Notes: a model not told the origin generated them from the letters alone. DNA of 64,000 nt from Idiomarina sp. PL1-037 (GCF_034422975.1 NZ_CP139873.1:2666001-2730000), one strand, 5' to 3'; shown: positions 1 through 9,020, counted from the stretch's first letter. Made by a program: numbers and translations.

Positions 1-340
1 GTTCAGGAACAATATCCTCTTTTAAACGCTCGTGAATTAATTCCAGTGCGTCAGCGACTTTTTTGCGAGTTTCTTCACGGTAAGTAGGCCAAACCGATTC
101 TGCCGTTGCCTTCGAACGAAACTTTTTCGACAGGTTTAAATATCTGTCGGTACGCATCGTTTCCTTATCTATCCAGTCAACGTCATCACAGTTATCCGAC
201 GCGAAACTGGAACAGGCCGTCAGGCCACCACCAGCCAACAATAAATGCCGGTACGTATCATCATCGGCAGCATTTGACGGCGCCGCAAAAGCTGATGACA
301 ATGCCGCCAAAGAGAGCAAGGAAAACAACGACTTAACCAT
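1..340 (-). CDS. exported protein, partial (cyanophycinase/S51-like N-terminus?)
   Basis: An open frame starts at ATG 340 and runs off the left edge after 113 codons. The first ~20 residues are a clear signal peptide (MVKSLFSLLSLAALSSAFA followed by Ala-Pro), so the product is exported. A ribosome-binding site AGGGG lies about 8 bases before the ATG. Just after the signal come a Gly-rich turn (LLLAGGGLTACSS) and a DDVDW segment. This arrangement recalls secreted cyanophycinase-like (peptidase S51 family) proteins of marine gammaproteobacteria, but that is a recollection of pattern only, and the catalytic Ser/His region would lie outside the window. The gene itself is well supported; the function is a guess. 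Confidence 0.6.
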   Translation of the reverse strand, partial: MVKSLFSLLSLAALSSAFAAPSNAADDDTYRHLLLAGGGLTACSSFASDNCDDVDWIDKETMRTDRYLNLSKKFRSKATAESVWPTYREETRKKVADALELIHERLKEDIVPE

Positions 341-592
341 AAATAAAACCCCTAGTTACCGACGGCTCTCACCGCTAGAATAGCTTAACTAACAAAATCA
401 ACAGGCTGCAACGCTAGAGCGTTAGCGACCTATCTGTCAAATATAGGACAATAGATTAACGCATTTATTATAGACAGACCTAAAATTCTCACAGAATTAA
501 CTTATGCGATACGACAGAGTAAAGCCACTGTTAATAAATATAACACTATGAAAACAAATGATTTTCAGATCTCGTGACGCACCTTTGAACAC

Positions 593-601
593 TGCTATAC
601 T
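593..601 (+). promoter_or_regulatory. possible extended -10 promoter
   Basis: TGCTATACT reads as an extended -10 element (TG-N-TATACT), about 38 bases before the ATG of the solute-binding-like gene. No good -35 is visible at the usual distance. The rest of 341-638 is AT-rich, with a small inverted repeat (AACGCT/AGCGTT) near 410-423 and no further gene. Confidence 0.3.
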
Positions 602-638
602 AACCGCTCTTTTATGAAATAAGATCACACGCGTTGTT

Positions 639-1979
639 ATGAAGTCACCGTTACGTTTTTGCTTTCTGTTACTGCTCGCGGGTCTGCTCCCGATGACCAG
701 CCTTGCCTTCTCAGAGCAGAAACTGACCTTCCGTGCCCCCGAAGAAGGCCCCTTTACGCAATATGTAACCGCGGTGCTTGAAGAGGCTTACGGAAAACTC
801 GGTATCGAACTCGAGTACATCGAACTTCCCCGCTTACGAGGTGAGCAGTTAGCCACTGAAGGCACCATAGCCGGGGAACTCGGAAGAACCGCGCTACTGG
901 AAGACAAACGTCGACACCTGCGCCGGGTGCCTTTTCCATTATTTACTTTCGATATTATCGCAGTAGCCGATCGTCGCAACTGTGGTTACTGCCCATTGTC
1001 AGAAATGGAAAGTCTGGCCTATGTTAACGGTATGGACTCAATTACCAAATTGGTCGACAACCTGCCTTACGAACCGTCTATTGTCACCCCTATTGATATT
1101 GAACAAGTGGTAAAACTACTTGATTCGGGGCGTATTCAAATGGCATTTATGGGGGATTTTCAATTTGAAAATTCAGAGCTGAAAGATAACCCTCATTTAA
1201 TTACTCATAAGTTATCGACAGAGGTTGGTTTTCATTACCTGAATGAGGGTCATGCGAGACTGATCCCTCAACTGACTTATCACCTGCAAACTATGCACGC
1301 CAACGGCCGGATGAAGGAGCTACGCGAGCAGTATGGTGTCACCCTGGAAACACCTGTAAAGCCCATAAAGCGTCCTGACCAACTAACCGTTGTAGGAGCT
1401 CTACATCAGGGATTACTGAATGCCGACGGCACGGGAAAATTATGGAGTTTGGCTAAATCCGTATTTCCGACTTTTACCTCCCGGCTCAATACGGTTGTCA
1501 GCAGTTGGCAGCGAAGTATTCAATTACTACAGGAAGGCCGTGCAGATGCGTTAATCGGTGTTCGCCCTGATCAGAAAATAAAAAATATCATTCTGTCTAA
1601 ATATCATATTGCTTACGACGACAGCATTTTTCTTTTCACTCTTGAAGAGCCGAATGATGGTCCTATTTGTGTATCCGGTCCTCGCTTCATGCAAACCTTA
1701 GTGGATACCGACCAACCCTTTTACCGGGCATCGAATTCGCTGGACTGCTTTGCACTGCTGGATATGGAAAGAGTCAGTGCGGTAATAGACTACAAAGACA
1801 ACCTGCCTGACTGGACCGAAAAACCTTACAAGAAAAAGAAACTGTCGGACCCGCAGCCTTTATTCGTAGCCTTTTCCGATAACAACAGAGGCCGTGCACT
1901 TCGTCAGCTGTTTGATAACACACTGTTCGAACAGACAATTGAAAGAAAGGCTAACCCCCAAATTAACGAGCGCCTGTAA
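639..1979 (+). CDS. periplasmic tandem solute-binding (family 3-like) protein
   Basis: 446 aa with a signal peptide (residues 1-23, hydrophobic core then LAFS). The body looks like two consecutive extracellular solute-binding family 3 type modules, about residues 25-235 and 245-440. The first has the characteristic ending 'HANGRMKELREQYGV', typical of amino-acid binding proteins; the second opens with LTVVGALHQG. No permease or ATPase gene is adjacent, so it is more likely a stand-alone periplasmic sensor or scavenging protein than part of a local ABC operon. The ligand cannot be told. The 3' end overlaps the convergent trmL by 17 bases. Confidence 0.65.
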   Translation: MKSPLRFCFLLLLAGLLPMTSLAFSEQKLTFRAPEEGPFTQYVTAVLEEAYGKLGIELEYIELPRLRGEQLATEGTIAGELGRTALLEDKRRHLRRVPFPLFTFDIIAVADRRNCGYCPLSEMESLAYVNGMDSITKLVDNLPYEPSIVTPIDIEQVVKLLDSGRIQMAFMGDFQFENSELKDNPHLITHKLSTEVGFHYLNEGHARLIPQLTYHLQTMHANGRMKELREQYGVTLETPVKPIKRPDQLTVVGALHQGLLNADGTGKLWSLAKSVFPTFTSRLNTVVSSWQRSIQLLQEGRADALIGVRPDQKIKNIILSKYHIAYDDSIFLFTLEEPNDGPICVSGPRFMQTLVDTDQPFYRASNSLDCFALLDMERVSAVIDYKDNLPDWTEKPYKKKKLSDPQPLFVAFSDNNRGRALRQLFDNTLFEQTIERKANPQINERL

Positions 1980-2427
1980 AATCATTCTGGCGCCAGGCTT
2001 CATAAGCAAAAATTGCCACTGAATTGGAGAGATTAAGGCTTCGGCTGGTATCCGCCATTGGCAACCGCAACCAGTTCTCTTGCGGAAAAGTTTCCAGAAC
2101 CTCCATTGGCAGCCCGCGGGTTTCGGGGCCAAACAACAAAACATCGCCAGCCTCATAATCCACTGCAGAGTAATTTGTCTTACCTTTGGTTGTGCACGCA
2201 AAAATGCGGCTAAACGAGGTATTATTCAAAAAGCTCTGCCAGTCTTTATGAATATTCACAGACGCTAAGTCGTGATAATCAAGACCCGCCCGGCGTACCT
2301 TCTTTTCATCCAGTTCAAACCCTAAAGGTTCAATTAAATGCAAAGACATGCCCGTGTTCGCCGCCAGACGAATAACGTTGCCGGTATTAGGGGGAATTTC
2401 AGGCTCAAACAGTACAAGGTGCAACAT
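1963..2427 (-). CDS. trmL: tRNA (cytidine/uridine-34-2'-O)-methyltransferase TrmL
   Basis: SPOUT-class methyltransferase that 2'-O-methylates the wobble nucleotide of tRNA-Leu isoacceptors using S-adenosylmethionine. The family signatures are all present: EPEIPPNTGN at the start, LFGPETRGLP in the middle and the knot segment SRSLNLSNSVAIFAYEAWR near the C-terminus. Length from ATG 2427 is 154 aa, close to E. coli TrmL, whose N-terminus (MLNIVLYEPEIPPNTGN) aligns to this ATG. In-frame starts at 2439 (ATG) and 2442 (GTG) would add four or five residues and have no better ribosome-binding site. It is divergent from fieF. Confidence 0.9.
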   Translation of the reverse strand: MLHLVLFEPEIPPNTGNVIRLAANTGMSLHLIEPLGFELDEKKVRRAGLDYHDLASVNIHKDWQSFLNNTSFSRIFACTTKGKTNYSAVDYEAGDVLLFGPETRGLPMEVLETFPQENWLRLPMADTSRSLNLSNSVAIFAYEAWRQNDFTGAR

Positions 2428-2481
2428 GGTCGTTTTCATCACTTGAGTAAAAGCGGTAGAATAGCAGAATATCTTTTATAA

Positions 2482-3411
2482 ATGTGTACCGGTACTGTGG
2501 CAAATCAGAAAAACTACCAACAGAATTATGCGTTTTGGGTAAGGCTGGCAAGTACAGCGTCAGTTATCGTTGCCATAACCTTAATTACCATTAAGCTTTT
2601 TGCCTGGTTCCAGACCGAATCCGCCAGTATGCTGGCATCTCTCACCGACTCAATTTTAGACAGCGGCGCTTCTATATTCAGCTTTTTTGCGATTCGCTAC
2701 GCTTTGCAACCAGCAGATGAAGAGCACCGCTTTGGTCACGGTAAAGCCGAGTCCCTGGCGGCGTTAGCGCAAAGTGCCTTTATTTCCGGTTCCAGCATGC
2801 TGCTTATTTTCCACAGCGTTCAACAGTTTATGCAGGGCGGCAGTGTGCCAAAAGTGGGCTATGGTATTGCGGTTTCTGCCATTGCTATTGTTATTACCTT
2901 TGTTTTAATTGTTATTCAGCGTATGGCTATTCGCCAGACCAACTCTCAGGCCGTGCAGGCCGATAACCTTCACTATCAGTCGGACATACTGCTGAACTTA
3001 GCCGTTATTGTGGCGTTAATTTTAAGTAGCTATGGCTGGCTCTGGGCTGACAGTATTTTTGCTATCGGCATTGCGGTTTACCTCATTATTGGTGCAGTTC
3101 GTATTGGCTGGGATGCATTTCAGGCACTGATGGATCGTGAGTTGTCAGAAGAGCTACAACAGCAGATTGGTAATATCACAATGGCAGTCGACGGTGTCAG
3201 AGGCTTTCACGGTTTACGCACGCGCGAGGCCGGTCCAGTACGTTTTATTCAGTTGCACATTGAACTGGCCAACGAATTGTCTCTATTACGAGCACACGCC
3301 ATTGCCGATGATGTTGAAGCACAGCTGATGAAAGCTTTTCCGGGAGCCGATATTATTGTCCATATGGACCCTGAAATTGTTGCCGTGGTGGAAGGTTCAC
3401 TTAAGCGTTAA
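2482..3411 (+). CDS. fieF: cation diffusion facilitator, FieF-type Fe2+/Zn2+ efflux
   Basis: 309 aa inner-membrane antiporter of the cation diffusion facilitator family, exporting ferrous iron and zinc in exchange for protons. About six hydrophobic segments fill residues 18-205. The metal site residues of the family are visible: the TDSILD stretch in helix 2 and HYQSD in helix 5, with HRFGHGK between. A soluble C-terminal domain (from ~215) carries the His/Asp positions of the dimer metal sites. E. coli FieF is 300 aa. ATG 2482 lacks an obvious ribosome-binding site; GTG at codon 6 is an alternative. The end overlaps the convergent pldB by 11 bases. Confidence 0.85.
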   Translation: MCTGTVANQKNYQQNYAFWVRLASTASVIVAITLITIKLFAWFQTESASMLASLTDSILDSGASIFSFFAIRYALQPADEEHRFGHGKAESLAALAQSAFISGSSMLLIFHSVQQFMQGGSVPKVGYGIAVSAIAIVITFVLIVIQRMAIRQTNSQAVQADNLHYQSDILLNLAVIVALILSSYGWLWADSIFAIGIAVYLIIGAVRIGWDAFQALMDRELSEELQQQIGNITMAVDGVRGFHGLRTREAGPVRFIQLHIELANELSLLRAHAIADDVEAQLMKAFPGADIIVHMDPEIVAVVEGSLKR

Positions 3412-4405
3412 CAAGTTTTCGGGTTTCTTCAATAAGAGCGTCCAGCACAGGTTGACGGAACTTGTCAGCTTCCATCATAAGTTCGTGCGACGCACCTTTA
3501 ATGGTCTCAAACCGAAAGTGGTCTCGGGTAACCGCAGCGGCCACTTTCTTTTGTCCAGAAGCGGAAACCACTTTATCACTCCCTGCCTGAAACAGAATAA
3601 CCGGAATGGTAATGTCATTTGCCTGTTTCTGGGCGTTGATAGCGCCGCTAATGGCCTCATACAGCCAGTTAAACGTCGGCCCACCTAGCTGAACATCCGA
3701 AACATTGTCGTAAGCATCCCGAAAAGCCTTATATCGCCGTCGGCTGTGCGTCAGAACGTTATCCTCAAACGGCACCGGCTTATAATCTCCCATGCCGAGG
3801 AAGTACCAGGGCTTTGCCAGCCATTTGTTTAGCCAGGCCCCTGTAAAAACTATCCAACGCGCCAGCCAATAAGGAACTATTCCTGTTTCTATGGAAAACA
3901 TAGGAGCAGAAAGTATCAATTTTTTATAAGGGTGCTGGTAAGTGGCACAGTAAATGGTCGCTATTGTTCCACCCATTGAATGGGAAAATAGCATTTTGGG
4001 TACATCGCCAAATTGTGCCATTAACTGGTCAGTAAAATCCGAGAAGTCACGTACAAAGTCATTAAAGTTTTCGACATGTCCCTGATGAGGGTTCGCCGTA
4101 AGGCGCCCCGACAAACCCTGCCCCCGATGATCCAGTGCGGCAACGGAAAAACCTTGCTGTGCCAGCTCCCAAAACAGTTCCTGATACTTCAGGGCGGATT
4201 CAATTCGCCCCGGAGCAATAACCACTAAGGGGGCGGAATCACTATGTCGGTAATAAGCAAAGTGTAACTTGATACCATCAAATGCAGTAAAGTACTGAGA
4301 GGTAACTTGTTGTTCCCAAAAGACTTCGACTTGGGTATTAAAAAACTCAAGCCATTCAGGCGTGTCGTCCGCAGGGCGTTGTTGTGTAGTAGGCGGTTGC
4401 TTCAT
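3401..4405 (-). CDS. pldB: lysophospholipase L2-like alpha/beta hydrolase
   Basis: 334 aa serine hydrolase of the monoglyceride-lipase/PldB type, expected to hydrolyse lysophospholipids at the inner membrane. The nucleophile elbow is SHSMGG (G-x-S-x-G with Ser in the first position), preceded by the oxyanion-strand motif APGRIESALKYQ and LDHRGQGLSGR. The acid and histidine lie in FQAGSDKVV and GASHELMME near the end. The ATG overlaps the cpxA stop as ATGA, with GAAAGA just before, so it is translationally coupled to the Cpx sensor kinase. The exact substrate is inferred from family resemblance. Confidence 0.8.
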   Translation of the reverse strand: MKQPPTTQQRPADDTPEWLEFFNTQVEVFWEQQVTSQYFTAFDGIKLHFAYYRHSDSAPLVVIAPGRIESALKYQELFWELAQQGFSVAALDHRGQGLSGRLTANPHQGHVENFNDFVRDFSDFTDQLMAQFGDVPKMLFSHSMGGTIATIYCATYQHPYKKLILSAPMFSIETGIVPYWLARWIVFTGAWLNKWLAKPWYFLGMGDYKPVPFEDNVLTHSRRRYKAFRDAYDNVSDVQLGGPTFNWLYEAISGAINAQKQANDITIPVILFQAGSDKVVSASGQKKVAAAVTRDHFRFETIKGASHELMMEADKFRQPVLDALIEETRKLVNA

Positions 4406-5763
4406 TCTTTCTGTTCAGGCTGACTTTTGGGTAAGTCTAACACGACTTCCAGCCCCCCTTCAGAGTGATTATGAGCTTTTAATTCGCCACCCAGAACAGC
4501 CGCCGCGCGATGACTCAGGGCTAAACCAAGACCAACGCCGGCTTTATGATGTCGTGCCGGATCGCCGCGATAAAAAGGCACAAACAGTTTACTTATGGTG
4601 CTCTCATCAACTCCCGGGCCATGGTCCCGAATACGTATATGACAGCTTTTGCCGTAATCGTCACAAGAAAGCTCAACGTTATCTTCGGTGTAGTGCAGCG
4701 CGTTACGAACAATATTTTCGAGAACCAGCCGCAGCAATTCAGGGTCGGTATCAATAACCGGCCAATTACTACCGTCGCGCAGCAAGCGCTCCCGTACTTG
4801 GGGATGCTGATAGCACATATCGTTAATAAGCTGCTGCACCAGTTCACCGCTATCCAGACTTTCATGGTTCAAATCAACCAGCCCATTCTCCAGTCTCGAC
4901 AGTGAAAGAATACGTTCAATAATTACACTTAATCGTTCAGTGTCTCGACGTAACTGCTGCCAGTTCGGATCTTGTTCATCGGTTTCGGTTAAATCCAAAG
5001 CCACCTGCATACGAGCCATAGGTGAGCGCAGCTCGTGTGATACGTCACTGAGTAAGCGCCGTTGCGCATCGCGTGAGGTTGCCAAGTCAATTGCGCCCTG
5101 CGATAAAGCCCTGGCCAGTTCGCCAATTTCATCGCCGCGTTTAGGTAAGCGTTTCAGTTCCGGTGTCGCACTGCCGTCAGCCACTTCACGCATTGCTAAA
5201 ATCATTCGTCGTATAGGGCGAATCAGCCAAATACCCAGCAAGACCGCAAGTAAACCACTGCCGACCAACAAAGTCAGTATGCGCGCACGAGTCGACTCAG
5301 CTTCCAGTTGTTCACGATCAACCTGCTCTTCAATGCCTAAGGGCTTAGTCACCAGAATTTTATTGCCGTCCAGCTCGAACGGACCCATTAGCAGGCGTTC
5401 ATCCAGAGGAATTTGCTGAGGTGAATCCTGACCCAGCATACGCAACAGTGTGGAACCATGACTCACGCGCAGCATCTCGTCCATTAACAGCTTCTCGCTG
5501 CCCTGCACCGATAACTGCGCGGCAACTCGGTAGTCACCGGCAATAAGCCGGCCGGGTTGTAATGAGTGAAAGGTTAGGGCATCACTCAATAAAGGCTGTA
5601 ACGTCTGATAAATCTCCGAGTTCAGTGGTTTAAGTTCAGCTTTGGGTTTATTCCAGACTGCTAACAAATAACCACTGGCCGCCGTGACCGAAAGCAGCGC
5701 CCAGAAAATGAAAAGTAATCTCAGAGCAAGCGATCGGTACCACCGCGTACGCCGGTTTTTCAT
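4402..5763 (-). CDS. cpxA: envelope-stress sensor histidine kinase CpxA-like
   Basis: 453 aa (E. coli CpxA 457). Two transmembrane helices (about 12-36 and 162-181) flank a periplasmic sensor domain. A HAMP linker (~180-235) leads to the phosphoacceptor His243 in DVSHELRSPMARMQ, then the ATPase boxes: N box ENIVRNALHYT, G1 DHGPGVDE, F box LFVPFYRGDPAR and G2 GVGLGLALSH. It phosphorylates the adjacent CpxR. The ATG overlaps the cpxR stop as ATGA. No cpxP-like periplasmic inhibitor gene is next to it. CpxA is the closest resemblance, but specific orthology should be confirmed by phylogeny. Confidence 0.8.
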   Translation of the reverse strand: MKNRRTRWYRSLALRLLFIFWALLSVTAASGYLLAVWNKPKAELKPLNSEIYQTLQPLLSDALTFHSLQPGRLIAGDYRVAAQLSVQGSEKLLMDEMLRVSHGSTLLRMLGQDSPQQIPLDERLLMGPFELDGNKILVTKPLGIEEQVDREQLEAESTRARILTLLVGSGLLAVLLGIWLIRPIRRMILAMREVADGSATPELKRLPKRGDEIGELARALSQGAIDLATSRDAQRRLLSDVSHELRSPMARMQVALDLTETDEQDPNWQQLRRDTERLSVIIERILSLSRLENGLVDLNHESLDSGELVQQLINDMCYQHPQVRERLLRDGSNWPVIDTDPELLRLVLENIVRNALHYTEDNVELSCDDYGKSCHIRIRDHGPGVDESTISKLFVPFYRGDPARHHKAGVGLGLALSHRAAAVLGGELKAHNHSEGGLEVVLDLPKSQPEQKE

Positions 5764-6440
5764 AAGCTTGCAATCAGTCGGTAGCCGCGACCTCTTATGG
5801 TTTGAATACGATCAGGTTTTGCCGGGAATTTCTTCCGGATGTTACTAATATGCACATCCAGACTGCGGTCGAAAGGTTCCATTTTCCGTCCAAGTGCCGC
5901 AACCGACAGCTGATCCTTACTAACCATTTGCCCGGCCTGCTGCATCAGGCAACGCAAAATATCAAACTCAGTTGGCGTCAATATCAGTTCAGCGTCATCG
6001 CATTTCACTTCGGTAGTATCGGGATCCAGCACAATACCGCAAACATTCAGGCTTTCATTCTGCATGGTCGTGTTTGGCGTGCGACGCAGCAGAGCTCTTA
6101 CACGGGCAATCAGTTCGCGAGGGTTAAAAGGTTTTGGCAGATAATCATCTGCACCAAGCTCCAGCCCCATAACTCTGTCGTCATCGTCACCACGAGCCGT
6201 CAACATCAGTACGGCGGTATCACGGTGCTGTTGGCGTAACCGTTGCAAAAGCTGCATACCATCAATACCGGGTAACATTACGTCCAGCAAAATAAGTTCG
6301 TAGTCACCGTTAAGTGCTTTATCAAGACCAGTGACACCATCTTCAGCGACACTTAAATCCACAGATTCACGTTTAAACAGTTCTGTCAGCATGACAGACA
6401 TTTCAGTATCATCGTCAATGAGTAGTACGGAATGTCTCAT
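5760..6440 (-). CDS. cpxR: OmpR-family response regulator CpxR-like
   Basis: 226 aa. The receiver domain has acidic pocket DDD (residues 9-11), phospho-acceptor Asp53 in LLDVMLPG, Thr in MLTARGDD and Lys in PKPFNPREL. The C-terminal winged helix (about 130-226) ends with VHISNIRKKFPAKPDRIQT..RGYRL, standard for OmpR/PhoB regulators and closest to CpxR. First gene of cpxR-cpxA-pldB. It starts 75 bases after the end of glnG, and that junction holds a candidate CpxR box, suggesting its own promoter and autoregulation. Confidence 0.85.
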   Translation of the reverse strand: MRHSVLLIDDDTEMSVMLTELFKRESVDLSVAEDGVTGLDKALNGDYELILLDVMLPGIDGMQLLQRLRQQHRDTAVLMLTARGDDDDRVMGLELGADDYLPKPFNPRELIARVRALLRRTPNTTMQNESLNVCGIVLDPDTTEVKCDDAELILTPTEFDILRCLMQQAGQMVSKDQLSVAALGRKMEPFDRSLDVHISNIRKKFPAKPDRIQTIRGRGYRLIASL

Positions 6441-6503
6441 AACTTGTTGTTCTCTCCAGAAATAAATCCATGATCCAAAATGCCGGGGGTGGATACGACC
6501 CTC

Positions 6504-6519
6504 TTTACATAACTTTTAC
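6504..6519 (-). promoter_or_regulatory. candidate CpxR box upstream of cpxR
   Basis: Read on the minus strand the site is GTAAA-AGTTAT-GTAAA. CpxR binds tandem GTAAA half-sites, usually with a 5-base spacer, with other spacings reported; here it is 6. It lies 64-79 bases before the cpxR ATG and overlaps the glnG stop codon. Seen: the exact tandem pentamers. Inferred: autoregulation. Confidence 0.45.
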
Positions 6520-7922
6520 TTTAACAGAGTTTTCAATTTTCGGGTTAAGGTATTCCTTCCCCAGCCCAGCCATGCGGCTGCTTTTTGTTTATGTCCGGAG
6601 AAACGTTTTAACGCAGTCTGTAACGCCACCTGCTCCAGCTTCTGCTGATAACTTTGCAGAACATCCTGCGAGTTTAACGGTTGCAGTTCAAGCTCGGCTT
6701 GCAACGAGTGTAACCAGGTAAGTTCACCTTCTGGCTCTGCCGGAGCAGGTTCCGAGGTCACAAGAATGTCTTCAGGCAGATCTTGGGAACTAATTTGTTG
6801 CCCGGGCGCCATTACCGTTAACCAACGGCAAGTATTCTCAAGCTGTCGGACATTGCCGGGCCAATTGTACTCCTTAAGTGTGCTAAGCGTTTCATCGAGC
6901 AAGGTTTTAGGCGTGACATTTAACTCTTCCGCCGATTTTTTAAGAAAGTGTCTGGCGAGAGTATCAATGTCTTCCGCTCGTTCACGCAGAGGCGGCAGCC
7001 GCAGTCGAATAACATTAAGCCGATGATAAAGGTCATCCCGGAATGTGCCCTGGTTAACCAGATGCTCTAACTCCCGGTGAGTCGCAGCAATAACACGCAC
7101 ATCCACTTTTACCGGTTGTAGCGCTCCTACCGGGTAAAACTGTCCTTCGGCCAGAACACGCAGCAGCCGGGTCTGAACCGGTAACGGCATATCACCAATT
7201 TCATCCAGAAACAAAGTACCACCGTCGGCTTGCTGAAACCGCCCAACGCGTTTCCGATCGGCTCCGGTAAAGGCACCTCGCTCATGCCCGAACAGTTCCG
7301 ACTCAATTAAATCGGCCGGTATTGCTGCCATATTAAGCGCAATAAAAGGTTTGCCGGCCCGTGGGCTGTGTTTATGCAGAGCACGCGCGACAACTTCTTT
7401 GCCGGTACCAGTTTCTCCGGTAAGCAGCACACTAACACTTGAGCCCGACAAGCGTCCGATAGCACGAAACACGTCCTGCATAGGCGTGGCTTCGCCAATA
7501 AGTTCGGGAACTGAATTTGCATCCGCTTCCGCGGGGGCATTTTCACTTTGTCTGGCATGCTGCAGAGCACGGTCAACGGCGGTAATGGCTTCATCAATAT
7601 CAAAAGGCTTCGCCAGATACTCAAATGCACCGCCCTGAAACGCTTTTACTGTTGTTTCAAGATCAGAATGTGCGGTCATAACAACAACCGGCAGATGCTC
7701 CTGAGTCTGATGCAGCCGCTCCAGTACTGCGAGGCCGTTTTCACCCGGCATACGGATATCGGTGAGCACAACAGTTGGTTTATCACTCTTTAATGCGGTG
7801 AAAAAGTCCTCACCATTGGCAAAACTGCGCACATGATAACGGCTATCGGCAAAGGCTTTTTCCAGTACCCAGCGAATCGAGTCGTCGTCGTCAATTATCC
7901 ATAACTGAGCATTAGTGGTCAT
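6516..7922 (-). CDS. glnG: nitrogen regulation response regulator NtrC
   Basis: 468 aa sigma-54 activator. The receiver domain has Asp55 in LTDIRMPG and Lys in AKPFDID. The AAA+ domain (about 143-385) carries Walker A GETGTGKE, the sigma-54 contact loop GAFTGA, and Walker B GTLFLDEIGDM. The C-terminal Fis-type helix-turn-helix ends in KAAAWLGWGRNTLTRKLK. It binds upstream of nitrogen-regulated promoters once phosphorylated by NtrB. The ATG lies inside the glnL 3' end (11-base overlap). Operators matching its consensus are present in front of both glnL and glnA. Confidence 0.95.
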   Translation of the reverse strand: MTTNAQLWIIDDDDSIRWVLEKAFADSRYHVRSFANGEDFFTALKSDKPTVVLTDIRMPGENGLAVLERLHQTQEHLPVVVMTAHSDLETTVKAFQGGAFEYLAKPFDIDEAITAVDRALQHARQSENAPAEADANSVPELIGEATPMQDVFRAIGRLSGSSVSVLLTGETGTGKEVVARALHKHSPRAGKPFIALNMAAIPADLIESELFGHERGAFTGADRKRVGRFQQADGGTLFLDEIGDMPLPVQTRLLRVLAEGQFYPVGALQPVKVDVRVIAATHRELEHLVNQGTFRDDLYHRLNVIRLRLPPLRERAEDIDTLARHFLKKSAEELNVTPKTLLDETLSTLKEYNWPGNVRQLENTCRWLTVMAPGQQISSQDLPEDILVTSEPAPAEPEGELTWLHSLQAELELQPLNSQDVLQSYQQKLEQVALQTALKRFSGHKQKAAAWLGWGRNTLTRKLKTLLK

Positions 7923-8985
7923 CCGTCACCTCATTACCATTTTCTGCAGAAAGATAAGGCAGATACACTGAAAACCGGGTTGTCCCGGGACTGGAATCAA
8001 AATCGATTTTCCCTTTATGCTGATGCACCAAGTTTTGTGCCAGCGACAAGCCGAGCCCGGTTCCTTCGGCACGGCCGCTTATTAACGGATAAAACAAGGT
8101 ATCGCGCAGCTCTGCCGGAATACCGGGTCCATTATCGGTCAAAGTAACCACTGCACATTGCCGATAGCGCTGTCCAAACAGAGTCAATTGATGCTCCACC
8201 CGGGTTTTGATTGTAATAGTGCCTTCGCCGGACATCGCTTGTGCTGCATTTTGGGCAATGTTCAAAAATACCTGCTCACAAGCTTCCGCAACCACCTGAA
8301 TACCCGGCAGCGACGGGTCATAATCCCGGACTAAATTCAGCGAATCACCATATTCGTACCCCAAGGTTCTGGCGACTCTCTCCAGTACTTCGTGAATATT
8401 GGTTTCCTTCGATTCACCCCTTTTTTCCGGCCCAAGTAACCTGTCGACCAAATACCTTAACCGGTCCGACTGGCTGATGATCAAGTCCGTATACTCTGTC
8501 AGGCTCTCGTCCGGCAGTTGCCTCGCCAATAATTGTGCTGCACCGCGTAAGCCCCCCAACGGGTTTTTAATCTCATGCGCCATACCACGCAATAAATGCT
8601 GGGTAGCGAATAGCTGATTACGCTGTTGGTCTTCCTGATTTATTCGCCGCAACTGGTCTACTTGTTTTAATTCCAGCAGCAAAGCACGTCCAAATGGTTG
8701 CTCCACTGTCTGAATGCTGGTTTCCACCCGAATATTGTGCCCGGAATGCAGCGCGAACTGAGCTTCCGCATTCAATACCGTTTGTTCGTTATTCAGACAC
8801 TCCATCAGCGTTTCTGACGCCAGCGAACATTGATAAAACGCCGCGGAGAAAGGTTCGCCCAACAGGCGCTTTGCACTGTGATCGAGCAAAGATTCAGCAG
8901 ACGAATTGACGTAACGGATGGTCAGGCGATCATCGAGGATGAGTATGCCTGTGAGTAGTTGGTTAAGTAGCGCAGTATCGTTCAC
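7912..8985 (-). CDS. glnL: nitrogen regulation sensor kinase/phosphatase NtrB
   Basis: Soluble PAS-containing histidine kinase that phosphorylates NtrC under nitrogen limitation and is controlled by PII. The PAS domain spans about 5-110, the H box GMAHEIKNPLGGLRG follows, and the ATPase has DNGPGIPAEL and GTGLGLSLAQ. I place the start at GTG 8985: it gives 357 aa with the phosphoacceptor at His137, matching E. coli (349 aa, His139). The longer frame begins with TTG at 9033, inside a hairpin and across an NtrC operator. No clear ribosome-binding site precedes the GTG. It follows glnA in the same direction with a 72-base gap. Confidence 0.9.
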   Translation of the reverse strand: MNDTALLNQLLTGILILDDRLTIRYVNSSAESLLDHSAKRLLGEPFSAAFYQCSLASETLMECLNNEQTVLNAEAQFALHSGHNIRVETSIQTVEQPFGRALLLELKQVDQLRRINQEDQQRNQLFATQHLLRGMAHEIKNPLGGLRGAAQLLARQLPDESLTEYTDLIISQSDRLRYLVDRLLGPEKRGESKETNIHEVLERVARTLGYEYGDSLNLVRDYDPSLPGIQVVAEACEQVFLNIAQNAAQAMSGEGTITIKTRVEHQLTLFGQRYRQCAVVTLTDNGPGIPAELRDTLFYPLISGRAEGTGLGLSLAQNLVHQHKGKIDFDSSPGTTRFSVYLPYLSAENGNEVTDDH

Positions 8986-9003
8986 GAAGGCAGGATAAAT
9001 TAC

Positions 9004-9018
9004 GCACCAATTTGGTGC
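9004..9018. promoter_or_regulatory. NtrC operator between glnA and glnL
   Basis: GCACCAATTTGGTGC is a perfect inverted repeat around one central base and fits the NtrC consensus GCAC-N7-GTGC exactly. It sits 19-33 bases before the proposed glnL GTG. In enteric bacteria NtrC bound at the glnL promoter represses it; the position here suits the same autoregulatory role. Confidence 0.8.
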
Positions 9019-9020
9019 AA

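Noticed and set aside
106..336. 76-codon plus-strand frame at the left edge
   Set aside because: It is antisense to the truncated exported-protein gene, whose signal peptide and ribosome-binding site are clear; the plus frame has neither.
1860..2201. 113-codon minus-strand frame overlapping the solute-binding gene and trmL
   Set aside because: Out of frame with trmL, which is unmistakable; the translation looks random.
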